This document shows, piece after piece, positions 11,817 through 22,129 of a stretch of DNA of 64,000 nt (its first letter is position 1; the number at the start of each line of letters is the position of its first letter). Location of the stretch: NCBI RefSeq assembly GCF_900113045.1, contig NZ_FONY01000015.1:45786-109785 (forward strand), given 5' to 3'. The notes beneath the pieces were generated by a model. It made no database searches. It saw only the letters and a program-made list of their open reading frames with translations, and was not told where the DNA came from. The DNA comes from Thermoflexibacter ruber. GTDB taxonomy: Bacteria; Bacteroidota; Bacteroidia; Cytophagales; Thermoflexibacteraceae. A program made the translations under genes and the position numbers.

Positions 11817-13517
11817 ATGAAAAATAAAGCCTCATATACTTCTTACATACTTTTTGTACTTTCATCTTTTTTTCGCAAATACCAATCGCCTATTACTTTT
11901 TTTATCGTTGTGATTTTCGTATTTTCTTTTGATTTTTTGCTGTACTCTACTCATGACAATATTGCTTCGCAGGAATTAATAAATTTTATCAAAGATACTA
12001 AAACAAAACACAACGTGGACCCTCCTGAAATCTGGCTAAGCCTTTTAGCCTTAGTTTTAGGAACGCTCATCATCGTTATTTCTATTGCTTCTCAAAGCAC
12101 TCCCAAATTGATAGACATTTACCTCAAAGATAGCTACAGCCTATCTTATGTATGGTTTATTACCGTAGGTGCATTGCACAATATTTTTGTAGATTTTTTT
12201 GTTACTATATTTTTTATCGAGAGCAGTGAAGGAGAGTATATAAGTCAGGCTAATATAGCTATGCTTAAAAACATCAAATTCAGTGCTTTGCTCAATTCTT
12301 ACGTCATTTTACCCATAGCACTTATTTTAGCAGTCCCTTATATACTGTATATCCTTCGCTACACACAAACTAAAAATGTAGTAGATAAAATTTACAGAGA
12401 TAATCACCGCCGTATCCAACGCTTGAAAGTTCGCACTAATTTTGGCTTACTCTCTCGCCCTAAAACTGTAGCAGAGTATCAATTTTGGCTTTTTGAGGGT
12501 TTGAATCAACTTGATGACTTGCTCAAATATGTAGATTTCAAAGAGCCTAAAAGTGATATTATTAACAAAATCAGCCTTTTGATGCAAGAATACCTACATA
12601 TTAAAAAATCCATTAATCAACTTTTTTTCAAAATTAGTGGAAAAATCAGAGGAGACATTTCCTTTAAAACTATTACTGAGCAGTTTAGAGAAATAGAAGA
12701 GAAACAGATTTTTTACGAACATAAAACATTTAGGCAGTTTAGCAATGCGTATTGGCACTTGATAGACAAGGGTGAGTTTGACTTGGCTTCTCTATGTGTG
12801 TATGAGATTTTCCAATGCGGGAAAGTAGCTATTGACTACAAAGAAGACGAGGTAGTGAGGCTGACGTTGATTCGCTTCAATACGATTCTTAGATTTGGCA
12901 TCAAACATGGCTTAAAAGAAAATGAAGCCCGAAATATTTATAATGCCGTTTTCTACTATGGGAAATTTGTAGAAGCACTCATCGGCTATCAAAATATAGA
13001 ACTTATCAAAGAAGGAGCAAAATATCTCAATATCTACCTCAATGAAATTCATCGACATAGTCAAAACAACGATACTTTTGTTTTTTTAGTAGATGTTTTT
13101 GCTTGGGAGTTTAAAAGAATACTCATTCGCTTGCACGAAAATCAGGTATCTAATGAATTAGAAAAGAGCATTTTAGCTAACTTCTTAGCCGTTGATAATT
13201 TGACAAGCGATAAAAAACAACTATTTAGCTTTAACATTCGCATTTTGCAAGTAGGTCTGGCTTTGTATTATCTTCGTAAACAAACCTTTGAATTGTTGGA
13301 TACTATCATAGAGGATTTAATCATGGACACGGAGTTTATGAGCAAAGAACAACTTAGAAATCATGTAGAAAGCGTATGCAAACGAATAGAGTCCGCTGAA
13401 CTTAACTTCTGGGAAGATACAGATAGAGGCAATCTAAACTTGTATTATTCGCCCGACAAAGAACTTACAAAGAAATTCTTAGAACGACTTGATGAAAGAC
13501 TTAATGCATCATATTAA
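11817..13517 (+). CDS. Multi-pass membrane protein with large cytoplasmic helical domain, unknown function
   Basis: 566 aa. Four hydrophobic segments lie at about 25-45, 75-95, 112-135 and 155-180, followed by about 380 residues of charged helical sequence without a recognisable catalytic motif. The membrane part (LALVLGTLIIVISIASQSTPKLI) recalls DUF2254-type predicted membrane proteins, but I cannot confirm that. Its stop overlaps the stop of the convergent histidine kinase gene by 4 bp. The start ATG at 11817 is the first in the frame; upstream DNA is AT-rich with no clear ribosome-binding site. Confidence 0.7.
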   Translation: MKNKASYTSYILFVLSSFFRKYQSPITFFIVVIFVFSFDFLLYSTHDNIASQELINFIKDTKTKHNVDPPEIWLSLLALVLGTLIIVISIASQSTPKLIDIYLKDSYSLSYVWFITVGALHNIFVDFFVTIFFIESSEGEYISQANIAMLKNIKFSALLNSYVILPIALILAVPYILYILRYTQTKNVVDKIYRDNHRRIQRLKVRTNFGLLSRPKTVAEYQFWLFEGLNQLDDLLKYVDFKEPKSDIINKISLLMQEYLHIKKSINQLFFKISGKIRGDISFKTITEQFREIEEKQIFYEHKTFRQFSNAYWHLIDKGEFDLASLCVYEIFQCGKVAIDYKEDEVVRLTLIRFNTILRFGIKHGLKENEARNIYNAVFYYGKFVEALIGYQNIELIKEGAKYLNIYLNEIHRHSQNNDTFVFLVDVFAWEFKRILIRLHENQVSNELEKSILANFLAVDNLTSDKKQLFSFNIRILQVGLALYYLRKQTFELLDTIIEDLIMDTEFMSKEQLRNHVESVCKRIESAELNFWEDTDRGNLNLYYSPDKELTKKFLERLDERLNASY

Positions 13518-15640
13518 GCTAAAGGAACTGTAACTTTAAAATTCGTTCCTCTGTTTATTTGGCTTTGCACTTCTATCGTCCCTTTGAGTTTCTCTACTGC
13601 TTTTTTGACAATGTAAAGCCCTAATCCGTTCCCTTTAGAGTTTTCACTCCCTCTAAAATACATATCAAAAATCTTAGAATGTAAGACGTCTGGAATGCCC
13701 TCCCCATTGTCCTTTACATTGATAATTAGTTGATTGTTTACCTCTTTAATATCAATGTAGATAAAGGGAACTTCTTGTCTTTGATAGCAGATGCTATTTT
13801 CTACTAAGTTTTTGAGAATAATAGAAAGCAAATAATGGTTTGTGAAAACAGAAGAATAAACATGATTAAAAACTTGATAATCAATATTTTCTAATTTTTT
13901 AGAAAAACTTTTTCTTATTTCATCTAAAAGTATATCCAAATCTACCAAAGAATCTGGTATAGCATTGGCGTAAATGTCATTGATTGCCTGCATTTTATGT
14001 AGCATATTGTCCATTTTGCTGGCTATTTGACCCACCAAATCAAATAGATAAAGGGAATCAGCATCTCTAATACTTATTTTCGCTACTTCTACTACTCCAA
14101 TAAAATTTACCAAAGGCTGTCTAAGGTCATGTGAGGTATGATATAAAAAAGTATCTAACTCATGATGAATACTTTGCAACTCATTTGCCTTTTCTTGCAC
14201 TGCTACTGTCAGGTCTGCATTAGTAGCAGAAATGACCGAATTTGCCTCTCTGAGTTCTTGTGCCTGAGTTTCTATTTGCGTCTTTTGTTCTGTAATGATT
14301 TGATTTAAGTTTCTTAGTTCCGCATTGGTCTTTTTGTCTTTGAGGTGTATCCTATAAAAAAGCCCTGCCAAAAACAAAGTTGTTAGAAAAGCCCCTAAGA
14401 TAGCTATTCCTATAGCATACTGTTCCTCTATCTTGGCTTGCTGAAGAGCTTTTTCTTTAAGTAAAATCTCGTTTTGTTGCTTATGCTCCAGTATCTCTCT
14501 TTCTTTAAGCGTTATCTCAAAAGAAGCTTCTATGTTAGCAATGGTTCTTGCTTTCTCATCATTGATGAGGCTATCTTGGTAGGCGGCACTGAGCTTGTGA
14601 AAGTGTAAAGCCTGCTTAAAATCCTGCATTGCCTCATAATTTTTGTAAAGCAAATCGTAACAGTGGGCTATGCCTCTTTTTACACCATTTTCGATAAATG
14701 CTTTAAGCGATTTTTGGGCATAGTCAATAGACTTAGCATATTGCTTTTGGTGAAAGTAAATATCGCTCAAGTAAATGTCTAAATAAGCAATATTATACAA
14801 ATCATTATTTGCCTCCCTTATGGCTAAGGCTTTATTGAAAAATGCTATTGCATCGTTAAAATGCTTTTGGCTTTGATAGATTCGTCCAATCACTGTATAG
14901 GCATTGGCTATACCAGATTCGTCATTATACTTTTTCCTTATTGCTAATGTCCTGTTAGCGTATTGGAGGGCTTTATCATACTCTTTGTTGTGCATACAGA
15001 CCATTGCCAAATTGTTGCTACTACTTCCCTCCATTTTCTCATCTCCGACTTCCCTAAAAGTTTCTATAGATTCCAAAAGAAACTCCTTCGCTTTTTCATA
15101 GTTTCCCTGCTCTGAGTAGGCTATCCCTATGTTTTTCAATATATTGGCTGTTTCTGTGTCATTATTTTTATTGATAGCTAAGGCTTTTTTGTACAATTGT
15201 AAGGCATTGGCATAGTCCCCACGCATAAAATAATTAAACCCCAATTTTCTGGTAAGGGCTACCTCGTCACAGATTTGATGACCTTGCATAGACAGGTCAT
15301 AGGCTTCTTTGTAGTGAACAAAGGCTTTGAGATAGTTGCGTTTAGATTGATAAAAATCTCCAATTTGATGATTGGTGATGATAATTCCACTATCGTAGTC
15401 GTGCTGCTCAGCTATTTCAAGGGCTTTTTGAGCAAAATAAAGGGCGGAATCTGAATGAGCTATTTCATAAATATGACCAATCTGGTGCATAACCAGCACG
15501 CTTTGATAAACCTCAGCGGAAGGAAGCAGTTTTTTTAAGCTATCTATTTGTTTGTAGTTTATCTTGTTTTGAGCAATAGAAAAACTTATTCCTGAAAATA
15601 ATAGTAAAGTAACTAAACTTAATCTGAGCATTTTCTGCAT
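13514..15640 (-). CDS. TPR-repeat sensor histidine kinase
   Basis: I chose the start at 15640 (708 aa) because it begins MQKMLRLSLVTLL...ISFSIAQ, a clean signal peptide preceded by AAGG; an upstream in-frame ATG at 15697 adds 19 unlikely residues. Residues about 30-380 contain eight or so tetratricopeptide repeats (for example ADSALYFAQKALEIAEQHD, AKEFLLESIETFREVGD). One membrane helix (about 405-428) and a coiled coil follow, then the kinase core: H-box HTSHDLRQPL, N-box LKNLVENSICY, G1 VKDNGEGIPD and G2 GNGLGLYIVK. The predicted topology is a periplasmic TPR sensor with a cytoplasmic kinase. No response regulator is adjacent, so it is an orphan kinase of a type common in Bacteroidota. Confidence 0.9.
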   Translation of the reverse strand: MQKMLRLSLVTLLLFSGISFSIAQNKINYKQIDSLKKLLPSAEVYQSVLVMHQIGHIYEIAHSDSALYFAQKALEIAEQHDYDSGIIITNHQIGDFYQSKRNYLKAFVHYKEAYDLSMQGHQICDEVALTRKLGFNYFMRGDYANALQLYKKALAINKNNDTETANILKNIGIAYSEQGNYEKAKEFLLESIETFREVGDEKMEGSSSNNLAMVCMHNKEYDKALQYANRTLAIRKKYNDESGIANAYTVIGRIYQSQKHFNDAIAFFNKALAIREANNDLYNIAYLDIYLSDIYFHQKQYAKSIDYAQKSLKAFIENGVKRGIAHCYDLLYKNYEAMQDFKQALHFHKLSAAYQDSLINDEKARTIANIEASFEITLKEREILEHKQQNEILLKEKALQQAKIEEQYAIGIAILGAFLTTLFLAGLFYRIHLKDKKTNAELRNLNQIITEQKTQIETQAQELREANSVISATNADLTVAVQEKANELQSIHHELDTFLYHTSHDLRQPLVNFIGVVEVAKISIRDADSLYLFDLVGQIASKMDNMLHKMQAINDIYANAIPDSLVDLDILLDEIRKSFSKKLENIDYQVFNHVYSSVFTNHYLLSIILKNLVENSICYQRQEVPFIYIDIKEVNNQLIINVKDNGEGIPDVLHSKIFDMYFRGSENSKGNGLGLYIVKKAVEKLKGTIEVQSQINRGTNFKVTVPLA

Positions 15641-16021
15641 ATCTTGGTGTGCCTTATGATAAAAAAAATATTTATCCTCAACGTAATAATAATTCATTGT
15701 CCCAATAGTTTTCAGTAAGGCAAATCCATTTTTCTAAATGACGTAATTTACTTGGGGTGCAAAATTAGCAAGTGCAAAATATTATACAATTTTTATCTAT
15801 TTTTTAACAGTTCCTATAAATGATTTTCAAATATATGAAAGGGAACATTAAAATTTACTAATTTGTAAATCAAATTTTTAGAATATAAATTAAGTACAAT
15901 AAAATTCTTAAATAAATGAAATATTACATTAATCAATGGAAGGAAATTAAGCAAAAAGTGCGATATACAAGACCAATGTATATCGCACTCTTTTTGCAAA
16001 GGATTTTATTAAAAAATACTT
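15641..16021. other. Intergenic region with one terminator
   Basis: AT-rich spacer between two minus-strand genes. Apart from the hairpin at 15957-15989 I see no gene. The part near 15650-15780 probably holds the kinase promoter. Confidence 0.4.
15957..15989 (-). terminator. Rho-independent terminator for the lipoprotein gene
   Basis: Perfect 12-bp arms AGTGCGATATAC and GTATATCGCACT flank a 9-base loop. On the minus strand the stem is followed by TTTTTGC. It lies 33 bp beyond the stop of the gene at 16022. The plus strand also has a T-run, so it could act in both directions. Confidence 0.8.
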
Positions 16022-16825
16022 CTATCTCCTGCGGCGAGAAACAGAGCGTTTTGGCGTTGAGGTAGATGGCTTCCTTGATGAACTCGAGGAGGTAGCCTTT
16101 GTCTTATCTGAGCTTTTACTTCCAAAACTATTGCTCTTAGTTACTCGGTTAGCTACTCTTTCCTTAAAAGAATTAGCCCCGCCTGTACGCTTGTAAAAAT
16201 CTGGATTGGCTTTTTCCCCATGCGAAGAGTAAGTACCAAATACGGGTCTGCCATCAGAAAGCTGCCCGTAGTAAGGCTGTCTGCCCATATACCTACCGCG
16301 ATAGTCGTCATAATAACTGCGGTTCATCAGGTTAGAAGCTAAGCCAAACATAGAACTCATAAAAGCGTACTGCCCGTAAAATTCCCAAAATGAAGTGCCG
16401 TTACTTCCTGTTGTCCAGTGACCGTACTGAGGATTGCCCACATAGCGATTGTAGCCGGGAGGGGCTGGCACTTTGGAAACTACACCGTTATTTTTAGAAG
16501 CGATTTCCATACCCATATTGTTCTCATTTTGGAGAAAGAAGCCCTTGCTTACCTCGTACCAACCTGTAATTTGTTGCTGAGGGATAGAGTCTTTCTCTGT
16601 AATTATTTTATACTGGTGCTTGAAAATGTCTTCTCCAAATGTCTTCTCCTCTATGTCCATGTCATACAAAATAATGCTGAAGTTTTTTTCGTTATCCATT
16701 TGCTTAATAATCTCATCTACAGGAGATTTAGTAAATTTCTGCTGGTCAGAGGAGCAGGATACCAACAGAAAAATTAAGCCGATGAACAAAAGATTTTTAA
16801 GCAGATTCTTTTTTAGTGATTTCAT
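16022..16825 (-). CDS. Lipoprotein with basic Ser/Lys/Arg-rich tail, unknown function
   Basis: 267 aa. The type II signal peptide has lipobox LLVSC (Cys about 24). The middle contains an aromatic/glycine-rich stretch (GYNRYVGNPQYGHW, YYDDYRGRYMGRQPYYG). The last about 60 residues are low-complexity Ser/Thr/Lys ending SVSRRRR, possibly binding anionic polymer or the cell wall (inference). No known domain recognised. A terminator follows, and it is transcribed away from the tRNA-Gly gene on the same strand. Confidence 0.7.
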   Translation of the reverse strand: MKSLKKNLLKNLLFIGLIFLLVSCSSDQQKFTKSPVDEIIKQMDNEKNFSIILYDMDIEEKTFGEDIFKHQYKIITEKDSIPQQQITGWYEVSKGFFLQNENNMGMEIASKNNGVVSKVPAPPGYNRYVGNPQYGHWTTGSNGTSFWEFYGQYAFMSSMFGLASNLMNRSYYDDYRGRYMGRQPYYGQLSDGRPVFGTYSSHGEKANPDFYKRTGGANSFKERVANRVTKSNSFGSKSSDKTKATSSSSSRKPSTSTPKRSVSRRRR

Positions 16826-16936
16826 GTCTATTTCGTTTATTTATTCAAAGTTAAGAACGTAAACCTAATATGAAAAGTTTGTTTTTAATAAATTTAAAGC
16901 CACTACAAAGCAAAAACTCTGTAATGGCTTTGTTGG

Positions 16937-17009
<73 letters not shown>

Positions 17010-17097
17010 TTTTTTTGATAATTGACAGTTCAAATTTCTACACTTTTTTTCAATAATACAAGCAAAAAAATGTGAAAAATCATAAAAACCTCTTATC

Positions 17098-18285
17098 TCA
17101 TCTGTTCCAATAAATGATTAAATTATTGGTGGCTCTTCCTGCCGCAATGATGTCTAACTTGCCATTTCCATCTAAGTCAGCTAATTGCAAGTCCTCACAA
17201 GCCATGGTATTATCATCTATGGTGATTACTTGCCAATTTCTCCCATTTTTATCAGAATAAAACAACTTAATTCCTACCTTATTCTCACTATTGGGATTGC
17301 GCCAACCTGCCACAATCTGGTCGTAGCCCAGCCCGAGCAAATCCCCACAAGCAAGCGCATGTCCCTGATGGAAGTCTTTGTATAGGCTTTGTCGTTCTTT
17401 CTGATTATCAAAAGCATATACACTTAGCTCATTGCCGTGCATGGGTTCTATCCCTGCCACAAATCTTTTTTTCCCACTCAATACACCAGAACGCAGCTCG
17501 CCAAATCCATACCCTTCCACTTGCCAGCCCTCATTTTTCCATTTCCCCTCTTTGCAGGTAATTCTTTTAATCCCCTCTCTCCCTCCTAACAAGATAAGCG
17601 TCTGTTTATCAAACTCCAACACTTCAAAATTATGCGTAGCGTGCAGGCTCTCATCTAAGAGTGTGTACTCCCATTTGTCTGTTTTAGGATTTTTAGGCAC
17701 TGAATATGCCATTACTTTTACTCCTGCCTCTTTAGTCGTAGCATCTCGCATCGCTGGTGGAGCATTGACATTATTATTCCTTCCATGCAGAGGAACCACT
17801 ATCAGCGTGTATTGAGTTTTTCCCGTTTTTACCCAACGCATTCTGTGTGTAGTAGGCTCATGATGTAAGCGTACTGCTTCCCAAGTTTGAGAAGTAACAT
17901 CTTGGGGACGCAACAGGTAGAATACGCTTCCAGACTTCTGGTCATCTTTGGTTTCAGAGGGATTCCACTGTGCCCCTACTGCTATCTCCACCTTTCCGTC
18001 TCCGTCTATATCTCTTGCGGCTATGCACACATTATCAAACTCTGTCAAATTCTCAGCTATCAAAAATCTCTTCCAATCGCCATTCCTGTACCAAACAAAT
18101 TGCTTCTTATCGGCTAAAATAATATCTGCCTTTCCGTCGCCATCTACGTCCCCTATAGCCAAGCCATACCCAATAGCTACTTGTTTATCAATCGTCTGTG
18201 CCTCAAATTTCTGAGCATAAATCGGAGAAATTAATACAAAAAAGGTTAAAGCAAAAAAATAAATTAGCTTAGAGTTCATTTTCAT
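17098..18285 (-). CDS. Secreted FG-GAP/VCBS-repeat protein
   Basis: 395 aa. The signal peptide ends ...LISPIYAQ (about 25). At least four calcium-loop repeats are visible: AIGDVDGDGKADIILAD (about 42-58), AARDIDGDGKVEIAVG (about 89-104), ACGDLLGLGYDQIVAG and LADLDGNGKLDIIAAG near the C-terminus. These form an integrin-alpha-like seven-bladed propeller. It is probably periplasmic or outer-surface and possibly carbohydrate-associated, but no catalytic motif is visible. A single gene between tRNA-Gly and a divergent plus-strand gene. Confidence 0.85.
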   Translation of the reverse strand: MKMNSKLIYFFALTFFVLISPIYAQKFEAQTIDKQVAIGYGLAIGDVDGDGKADIILADKKQFVWYRNGDWKRFLIAENLTEFDNVCIAARDIDGDGKVEIAVGAQWNPSETKDDQKSGSVFYLLRPQDVTSQTWEAVRLHHEPTTHRMRWVKTGKTQYTLIVVPLHGRNNNVNAPPAMRDATTKEAGVKVMAYSVPKNPKTDKWEYTLLDESLHATHNFEVLEFDKQTLILLGGREGIKRITCKEGKWKNEGWQVEGYGFGELRSGVLSGKKRFVAGIEPMHGNELSVYAFDNQKERQSLYKDFHQGHALACGDLLGLGYDQIVAGWRNPNSENKVGIKLFYSDKNGRNWQVITIDDNTMACEDLQLADLDGNGKLDIIAAGRATNNLIIYWNR

Positions 18286-18502
18286 ATTTTACTGCGTTTT
18301 AATATTTCAGTTATAAAATTACATTTTTTACGGAGAAAGAGAAACGAACAGATAAAATTTTGGGAAACTAAATTTGTAATCTCTATCGGAGTTTCTTTGG
18401 AATGTCGTAAATTTCCTAATTTTAGGAAGTTGAATTGAGATTTGCTCGTGAAGCCTAATTAAAAATTAAAGCTATCCTTACAATTTTAACCTTTTCAAAA
18501 CT

Positions 18503-18985
18503 ATGAAATTTTTGGCTTTTATTTTTATCCTGTTATTTTTTGTCTTTGTTATTCCTTTAAAAGCACAAGAAAACTCGCTGAGAAACAGTATGTATATAGA
18601 AATAGGCGGAAGTGGCTTGTTTGCTTCTATCAACTATGAAAGACAGCTAACTAAGCTACCTGCATTAAGCGCAAGAATTGGCTTGGGTTTTTATACAGAG
18701 AAGGCTCTTTACACAACTTTGCCCATAGGAATCAACTATTTACTGAAGCTCAGTAAATCTCATTCTTATTTAGATGTGGGCATGGCTGTAAGCTATGCAA
18801 ATCGTAATCATAGATTTTTTATCCGAGAAAAAGGAAATACAGAAGTTTTTACAAGTTTTATCCCAAGTATAGGATACAGAAAAGATGGAAAAGAAAATTT
18901 ATTTTGGAGGGTCAGCTTTACACCTGTTATCAATGAGTTTTCTTTTGTTCCTTGGTTTGGATTTAGCTTTGGGAAGAAGTTTTGA
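18503..18985 (+). CDS. Small outer-membrane beta-barrel-like protein
   Basis: 160 aa. The signal peptide ends VIPLKAQ (about 22). The mature protein alternates hydrophobic and polar residues with Gly/aromatic ends (MYIEIGGSGLFASINYERQL, FWRVSFTPVINEFSFVPWFGFSFGKKF) and ends in Phe, as outer-membrane barrels do. No named family recognised. It precedes a porin-like gene by 35 bp, so the two may share a transcript. Confidence 0.7.
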   Translation: MKFLAFIFILLFFVFVIPLKAQENSLRNSMYIEIGGSGLFASINYERQLTKLPALSARIGLGFYTEKALYTTLPIGINYLLKLSKSHSYLDVGMAVSYANRNHRFFIREKGNTEVFTSFIPSIGYRKDGKENLFWRVSFTPVINEFSFVPWFGFSFGKKF

Positions 18986-19020
18986 GATTCGCTATTCAAA
19001 AATATGATAGAACACAGCTT

Positions 19021-20139
19021 ATGCAAACTTTCTCTCTACTTAATTATATGCTGGTCTTTCTATTTTATCTCTTGTCTAACAGCAATTTATATGCTCAAAA
19101 AGCATCTCTTGCAAATATAGACACTGTAAATAGTAAGTTCGTCGTAGGTGGCTACATCGATGTTTATTACGGCTATGATTTTAGCCAGCCTAAGGACAAG
19201 GACAGAGCCTATTTTGTCAATTCAGCAAGGCATAACGAATTGAATATCAACTTGGCATATATTTCCGTTGAATACACATCTTCCAGAATGAGGGCAAAAT
19301 TTATTCCCGGATTCGGAACTTACATGAACGCTAACTATGCGGCAGAGCAAGGTACACTAAAGAATATAGTGGAAGGCAATATAGGTATTAAATTATTCAA
19401 AAACAAAGAGATATGGTTAGAACTTGGGGTATTAGGCTCTCCCTATACCAACGAAACTGCCATTTCCAAAGACCAACTTATGTACAGCCGTTCTTTTGCC
19501 CCTGAGTACGTGCCTTATTATCTGGCAGGAGCCAAATTAGGGATTCCTCTCAGCAAAAAAGTCCATTTTTCTCTTTACCTGCTCAACGGTTGGCAACAAA
19601 TTAGAGATGTAAACGAAAGCAAATCCATAGGGACACAGTTAGAATATCGCCCTCATAATAGCCTGCTTATCAGTTGGAGTACATACATTGGCAATGAAAA
19701 CTCTGTCATCAGACCCGATTTTGGAAATCGCTATTTTACAGATGTTTATTTCATTTATAAAAAAGGTAAATTCACTGGAACATCTTGCTTTTATGTAGGT
19801 TCGCAAGAAACCAAACATGCAGCAGGGAAAACAGAGCATCAAATTTGGTACAATGCCAATCTGATAGGGAGTTATAAGTTTGCACCCAAATTTTCACTTT
19901 CAGGGCGTTTAGAATATTTTAATGACCCTAAAAGTGTGCAAATTTCCCCTATCAACCCAGTCAATGGGTTTTCTTCCGCAAGTGCCTCTTTGTGTTTGAA
20001 TTATAGTATAGAAAAAAATATTTTAGCACGTTTGGAAAGCCGAAGTTTCTTTTCTGATAAAACAGTTTTCCAAAACTCAGAAAGTAATCCTATGAAAAAC
20101 AGTCAGCTACTTATTGGAAACATCACGGTTTGGTTTTAG
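19021..20139 (+). CDS. Outer-membrane porin-like beta-barrel (OmpL/Bbp2 type)
   Basis: The frame is open from a TTG at 18982, but the ATG at 19021 gives a proper signal peptide (MQTFSLLNYMLVFLFYLLSN...AQ) and 372 aa. The mature sequence fits the putative beta-barrel porin-2 family: VGGYIDVYYGYDFSQPKDKDRAY near the N-terminus, repeated amphipathic strands, and a terminal aromatic (NITVWF). The likely role is passive solute diffusion across the outer membrane. Confidence 0.8.
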   Translation: MQTFSLLNYMLVFLFYLLSNSNLYAQKASLANIDTVNSKFVVGGYIDVYYGYDFSQPKDKDRAYFVNSARHNELNINLAYISVEYTSSRMRAKFIPGFGTYMNANYAAEQGTLKNIVEGNIGIKLFKNKEIWLELGVLGSPYTNETAISKDQLMYSRSFAPEYVPYYLAGAKLGIPLSKKVHFSLYLLNGWQQIRDVNESKSIGTQLEYRPHNSLLISWSTYIGNENSVIRPDFGNRYFTDVYFIYKKGKFTGTSCFYVGSQETKHAAGKTEHQIWYNANLIGSYKFAPKFSLSGRLEYFNDPKSVQISPINPVNGFSSASASLCLNYSIEKNILARLESRSFFSDKTVFQNSESNPMKNSQLLIGNITVWF

Positions 20140-20161
20140 ATTAGATTTGTACTAAGCAGCG

Positions 20162-21118
20162 ATGAACACTTACAAAGATAATCATTTTTTTTCTCTTCGC
20201 TCTCGGCTTGCCCCCACGCCAAGTGGCTTCTTGCACTTAGGAAACGTTTTTTCTTTTGTGCTTACTTGGCTCATAGTTAGGCAACAAAAAGGCACTTTAC
20301 TTTTGCGAATAGATGATTTGGACAGTCAAAGAAGAAGAATTGAGTATTTAGACGATATTTTTCAAACTTTGGAATGGTTAGGCATAGACTATGACGAGGG
20401 GGCAGGCGGAACAGAAGATTTCCTAAAGAATTTTTCTCAAGAACACAGAATTAGCCAATACGAACAGTTGTTAAATGGACTTCTGAATATTTCTCCACCT
20501 TTGGTCTATGCTTGTAGCTGCTCTCGTAAAGAAATACAAAATAACTCGCTAAATGGCTTGTACACAGGATTTTGTAGAGATAGCAAAATCTTAAATCGGC
20601 ATCTGGTTGCTCAAAAAACAGAAACTGCATGGAGGATAGAAGTCCCTCCAATACCTATTCGTTTTCAAGATGTATTCAAAGGAGAAATCAGCATCAATTT
20701 AGCAGAAAAAATGGGAGATTTTATCATTAGGCGCAAAGACCAAATTCCTGCTTATCAAATAGCTTCCTTGTCCGATGACCTCGAGTACAGAATCAATTTT
20801 ATAGTAAGGGGGGAGGACTTGGTGAACTCTACTGCCGCACAAATCCTTTTAGCTCAATTTCTTAAAAAAGAAAATTTTACAAAAATTCCTTTTCTTCATC
20901 ATCCATTGCTGTATGAAAAGGGAGAACAAAAAATGTCTAAATCACATGATTCCCTGTCTATCAAAGAATTGAGAAAAAGTTTACTCTCTCCCCAACCTAT
21001 TTTCCAATGGATAGCAGAGCAGTTAGGCATTAAAAGCCGTATTTTTACTTTACAAAACTTGTTAGACGAGTTTGCACTAAGTAACATCTCCTCAAAACTT
21101 TATTTCCCTCGTTGGTAA
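20162..21118 (+). CDS. gluQRS: Glutamyl-Q tRNA(Asp) synthetase
   Basis: 318 aa, much shorter than full GluRS and lacking the anticodon-binding domain. The class I signature is present as APTPSGFLHLGN (HIGH-like, about 17-28) and KMSKS (about 259-263). A zinc site CSCSRKE...YTGFC (about 118-138) is the C-x-C-x(n)-Y-x3-C pattern that marks this family. It attaches glutamate to queuosine 34 of tRNA-Asp without tRNA-Glu charging. It stands alone, convergent with the dehydrogenase gene (6-bp gap). Confidence 0.85.
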   Translation: MNTYKDNHFFSLRSRLAPTPSGFLHLGNVFSFVLTWLIVRQQKGTLLLRIDDLDSQRRRIEYLDDIFQTLEWLGIDYDEGAGGTEDFLKNFSQEHRISQYEQLLNGLLNISPPLVYACSCSRKEIQNNSLNGLYTGFCRDSKILNRHLVAQKTETAWRIEVPPIPIRFQDVFKGEISINLAEKMGDFIIRRKDQIPAYQIASLSDDLEYRINFIVRGEDLVNSTAAQILLAQFLKKENFTKIPFLHHPLLYEKGEQKMSKSHDSLSIKELRKSLLSPQPIFQWIAEQLGIKSRIFTLQNLLDEFALSNISSKLYFPRW

Positions 21119-21124
21119 AGATTT

Positions 21125-22060
21125 TTACTCTATCCCCATAAATTCAAAAACTAAACTCATAGCTTTTCTACTTGCCCTGATGACTGCGTCTATAGTATTA
21201 GAGCCGTTGTGAGAACCAAAAATGGTGTTATCAAACTGTCTTAGGGGGGAGTCCATAGGCAGAGGCTCCACCTCGAAAACGTCTAAGGCAACCGAGTGTA
21301 CTTTCTTACTTTTTAGTGCTTCTATTAAAGCATTTTCATCTATCAAACCCCCTCTGGACACATTGACGATACGTACTTCATCTTTCATTTTAGCGAGGCT
21401 ATTTGCATTGATAAGGTGCTTATTTTCAGGGGTCAAAGCACACGCAAGTACTACAAAGTCAGCTTCTTCTAACTTCTCTGGGAAGTTGAAAAAATTATAG
21501 TTATCATATCTTTCTCTATCTTTGGCGTATGGGTCATAGATATTCAACGCCATGTCCATTGCCCAAAGACGCTTGGCTACATTTTTGCCAATATCACCAA
21601 AACCTATAAGAGCTACAGTTTTCCCTGCTAAAGAAATGCCTGCGGGCTTTGCCCAAACGCCTGCTTTTACTTCTTTATCAATGAGATGCGTATGGCGAGC
21701 AAGGGCTATGACGTAGGCTACAGCGAGGTCTGCTACCTCACTCCCAAACATATAAGGGGTATTAGAAAAAGGAATATTTAAGTCTTTTACTGCCTGCAAG
21801 TCCACATTGTCCACCCCAATTCCCCACCTTACAGTTCCCTTCAATTTGCCTTTTTTCCCTGCCTCCAGCACTCGTCTGGTTACAGGGTCATCTCCAATAA
21901 TCCATCCATCAAAATCAGGTAGTACTTGCACAAGCTCTTCTTCTGAAAGTTGTTGCACAAAATTTTTAGGCACGATGACTTCCACTCCTTTTGCCTCGAA
22001 GGAAGGTTTGAATCTATGCAGTTGCCCTATCATCGGAGGGCAGGTAAGTAATACTTTCAC
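21125..22060 (-). CDS. D-2-hydroxyacid dehydrogenase (NAD-dependent)
   Basis: 311 aa. It has the two-domain D-isomer hydroxyacid dehydrogenase pattern: Rossmann motif GFGDIGKNVAKRL (about 152-164), substrate-side VNVSRGGLIDENAL with catalytic Arg (about 233), DVFEVEPL with Glu, and GSHNGSNT with His (about 286). The family includes phosphoglycerate, glyoxylate and lactate dehydrogenases; the missing ACT domain and short length argue against SerA. Substrate unknown. Confidence 0.88.
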   Translation of the reverse strand: MKVLLTCPPMIGQLHRFKPSFEAKGVEVIVPKNFVQQLSEEELVQVLPDFDGWIIGDDPVTRRVLEAGKKGKLKGTVRWGIGVDNVDLQAVKDLNIPFSNTPYMFGSEVADLAVAYVIALARHTHLIDKEVKAGVWAKPAGISLAGKTVALIGFGDIGKNVAKRLWAMDMALNIYDPYAKDRERYDNYNFFNFPEKLEEADFVVLACALTPENKHLINANSLAKMKDEVRIVNVSRGGLIDENALIEALKSKKVHSVALDVFEVEPLPMDSPLRQFDNTIFGSHNGSNTIDAVIRASRKAMSLVFEFMGIE

Positions 22061-22129
22061 AGTAGTTTATGGTATTAAAAGGATTTTTAGATTTTTCTTA
22101 TTCGTAATTTTGCCGTAATAATAGCAAAT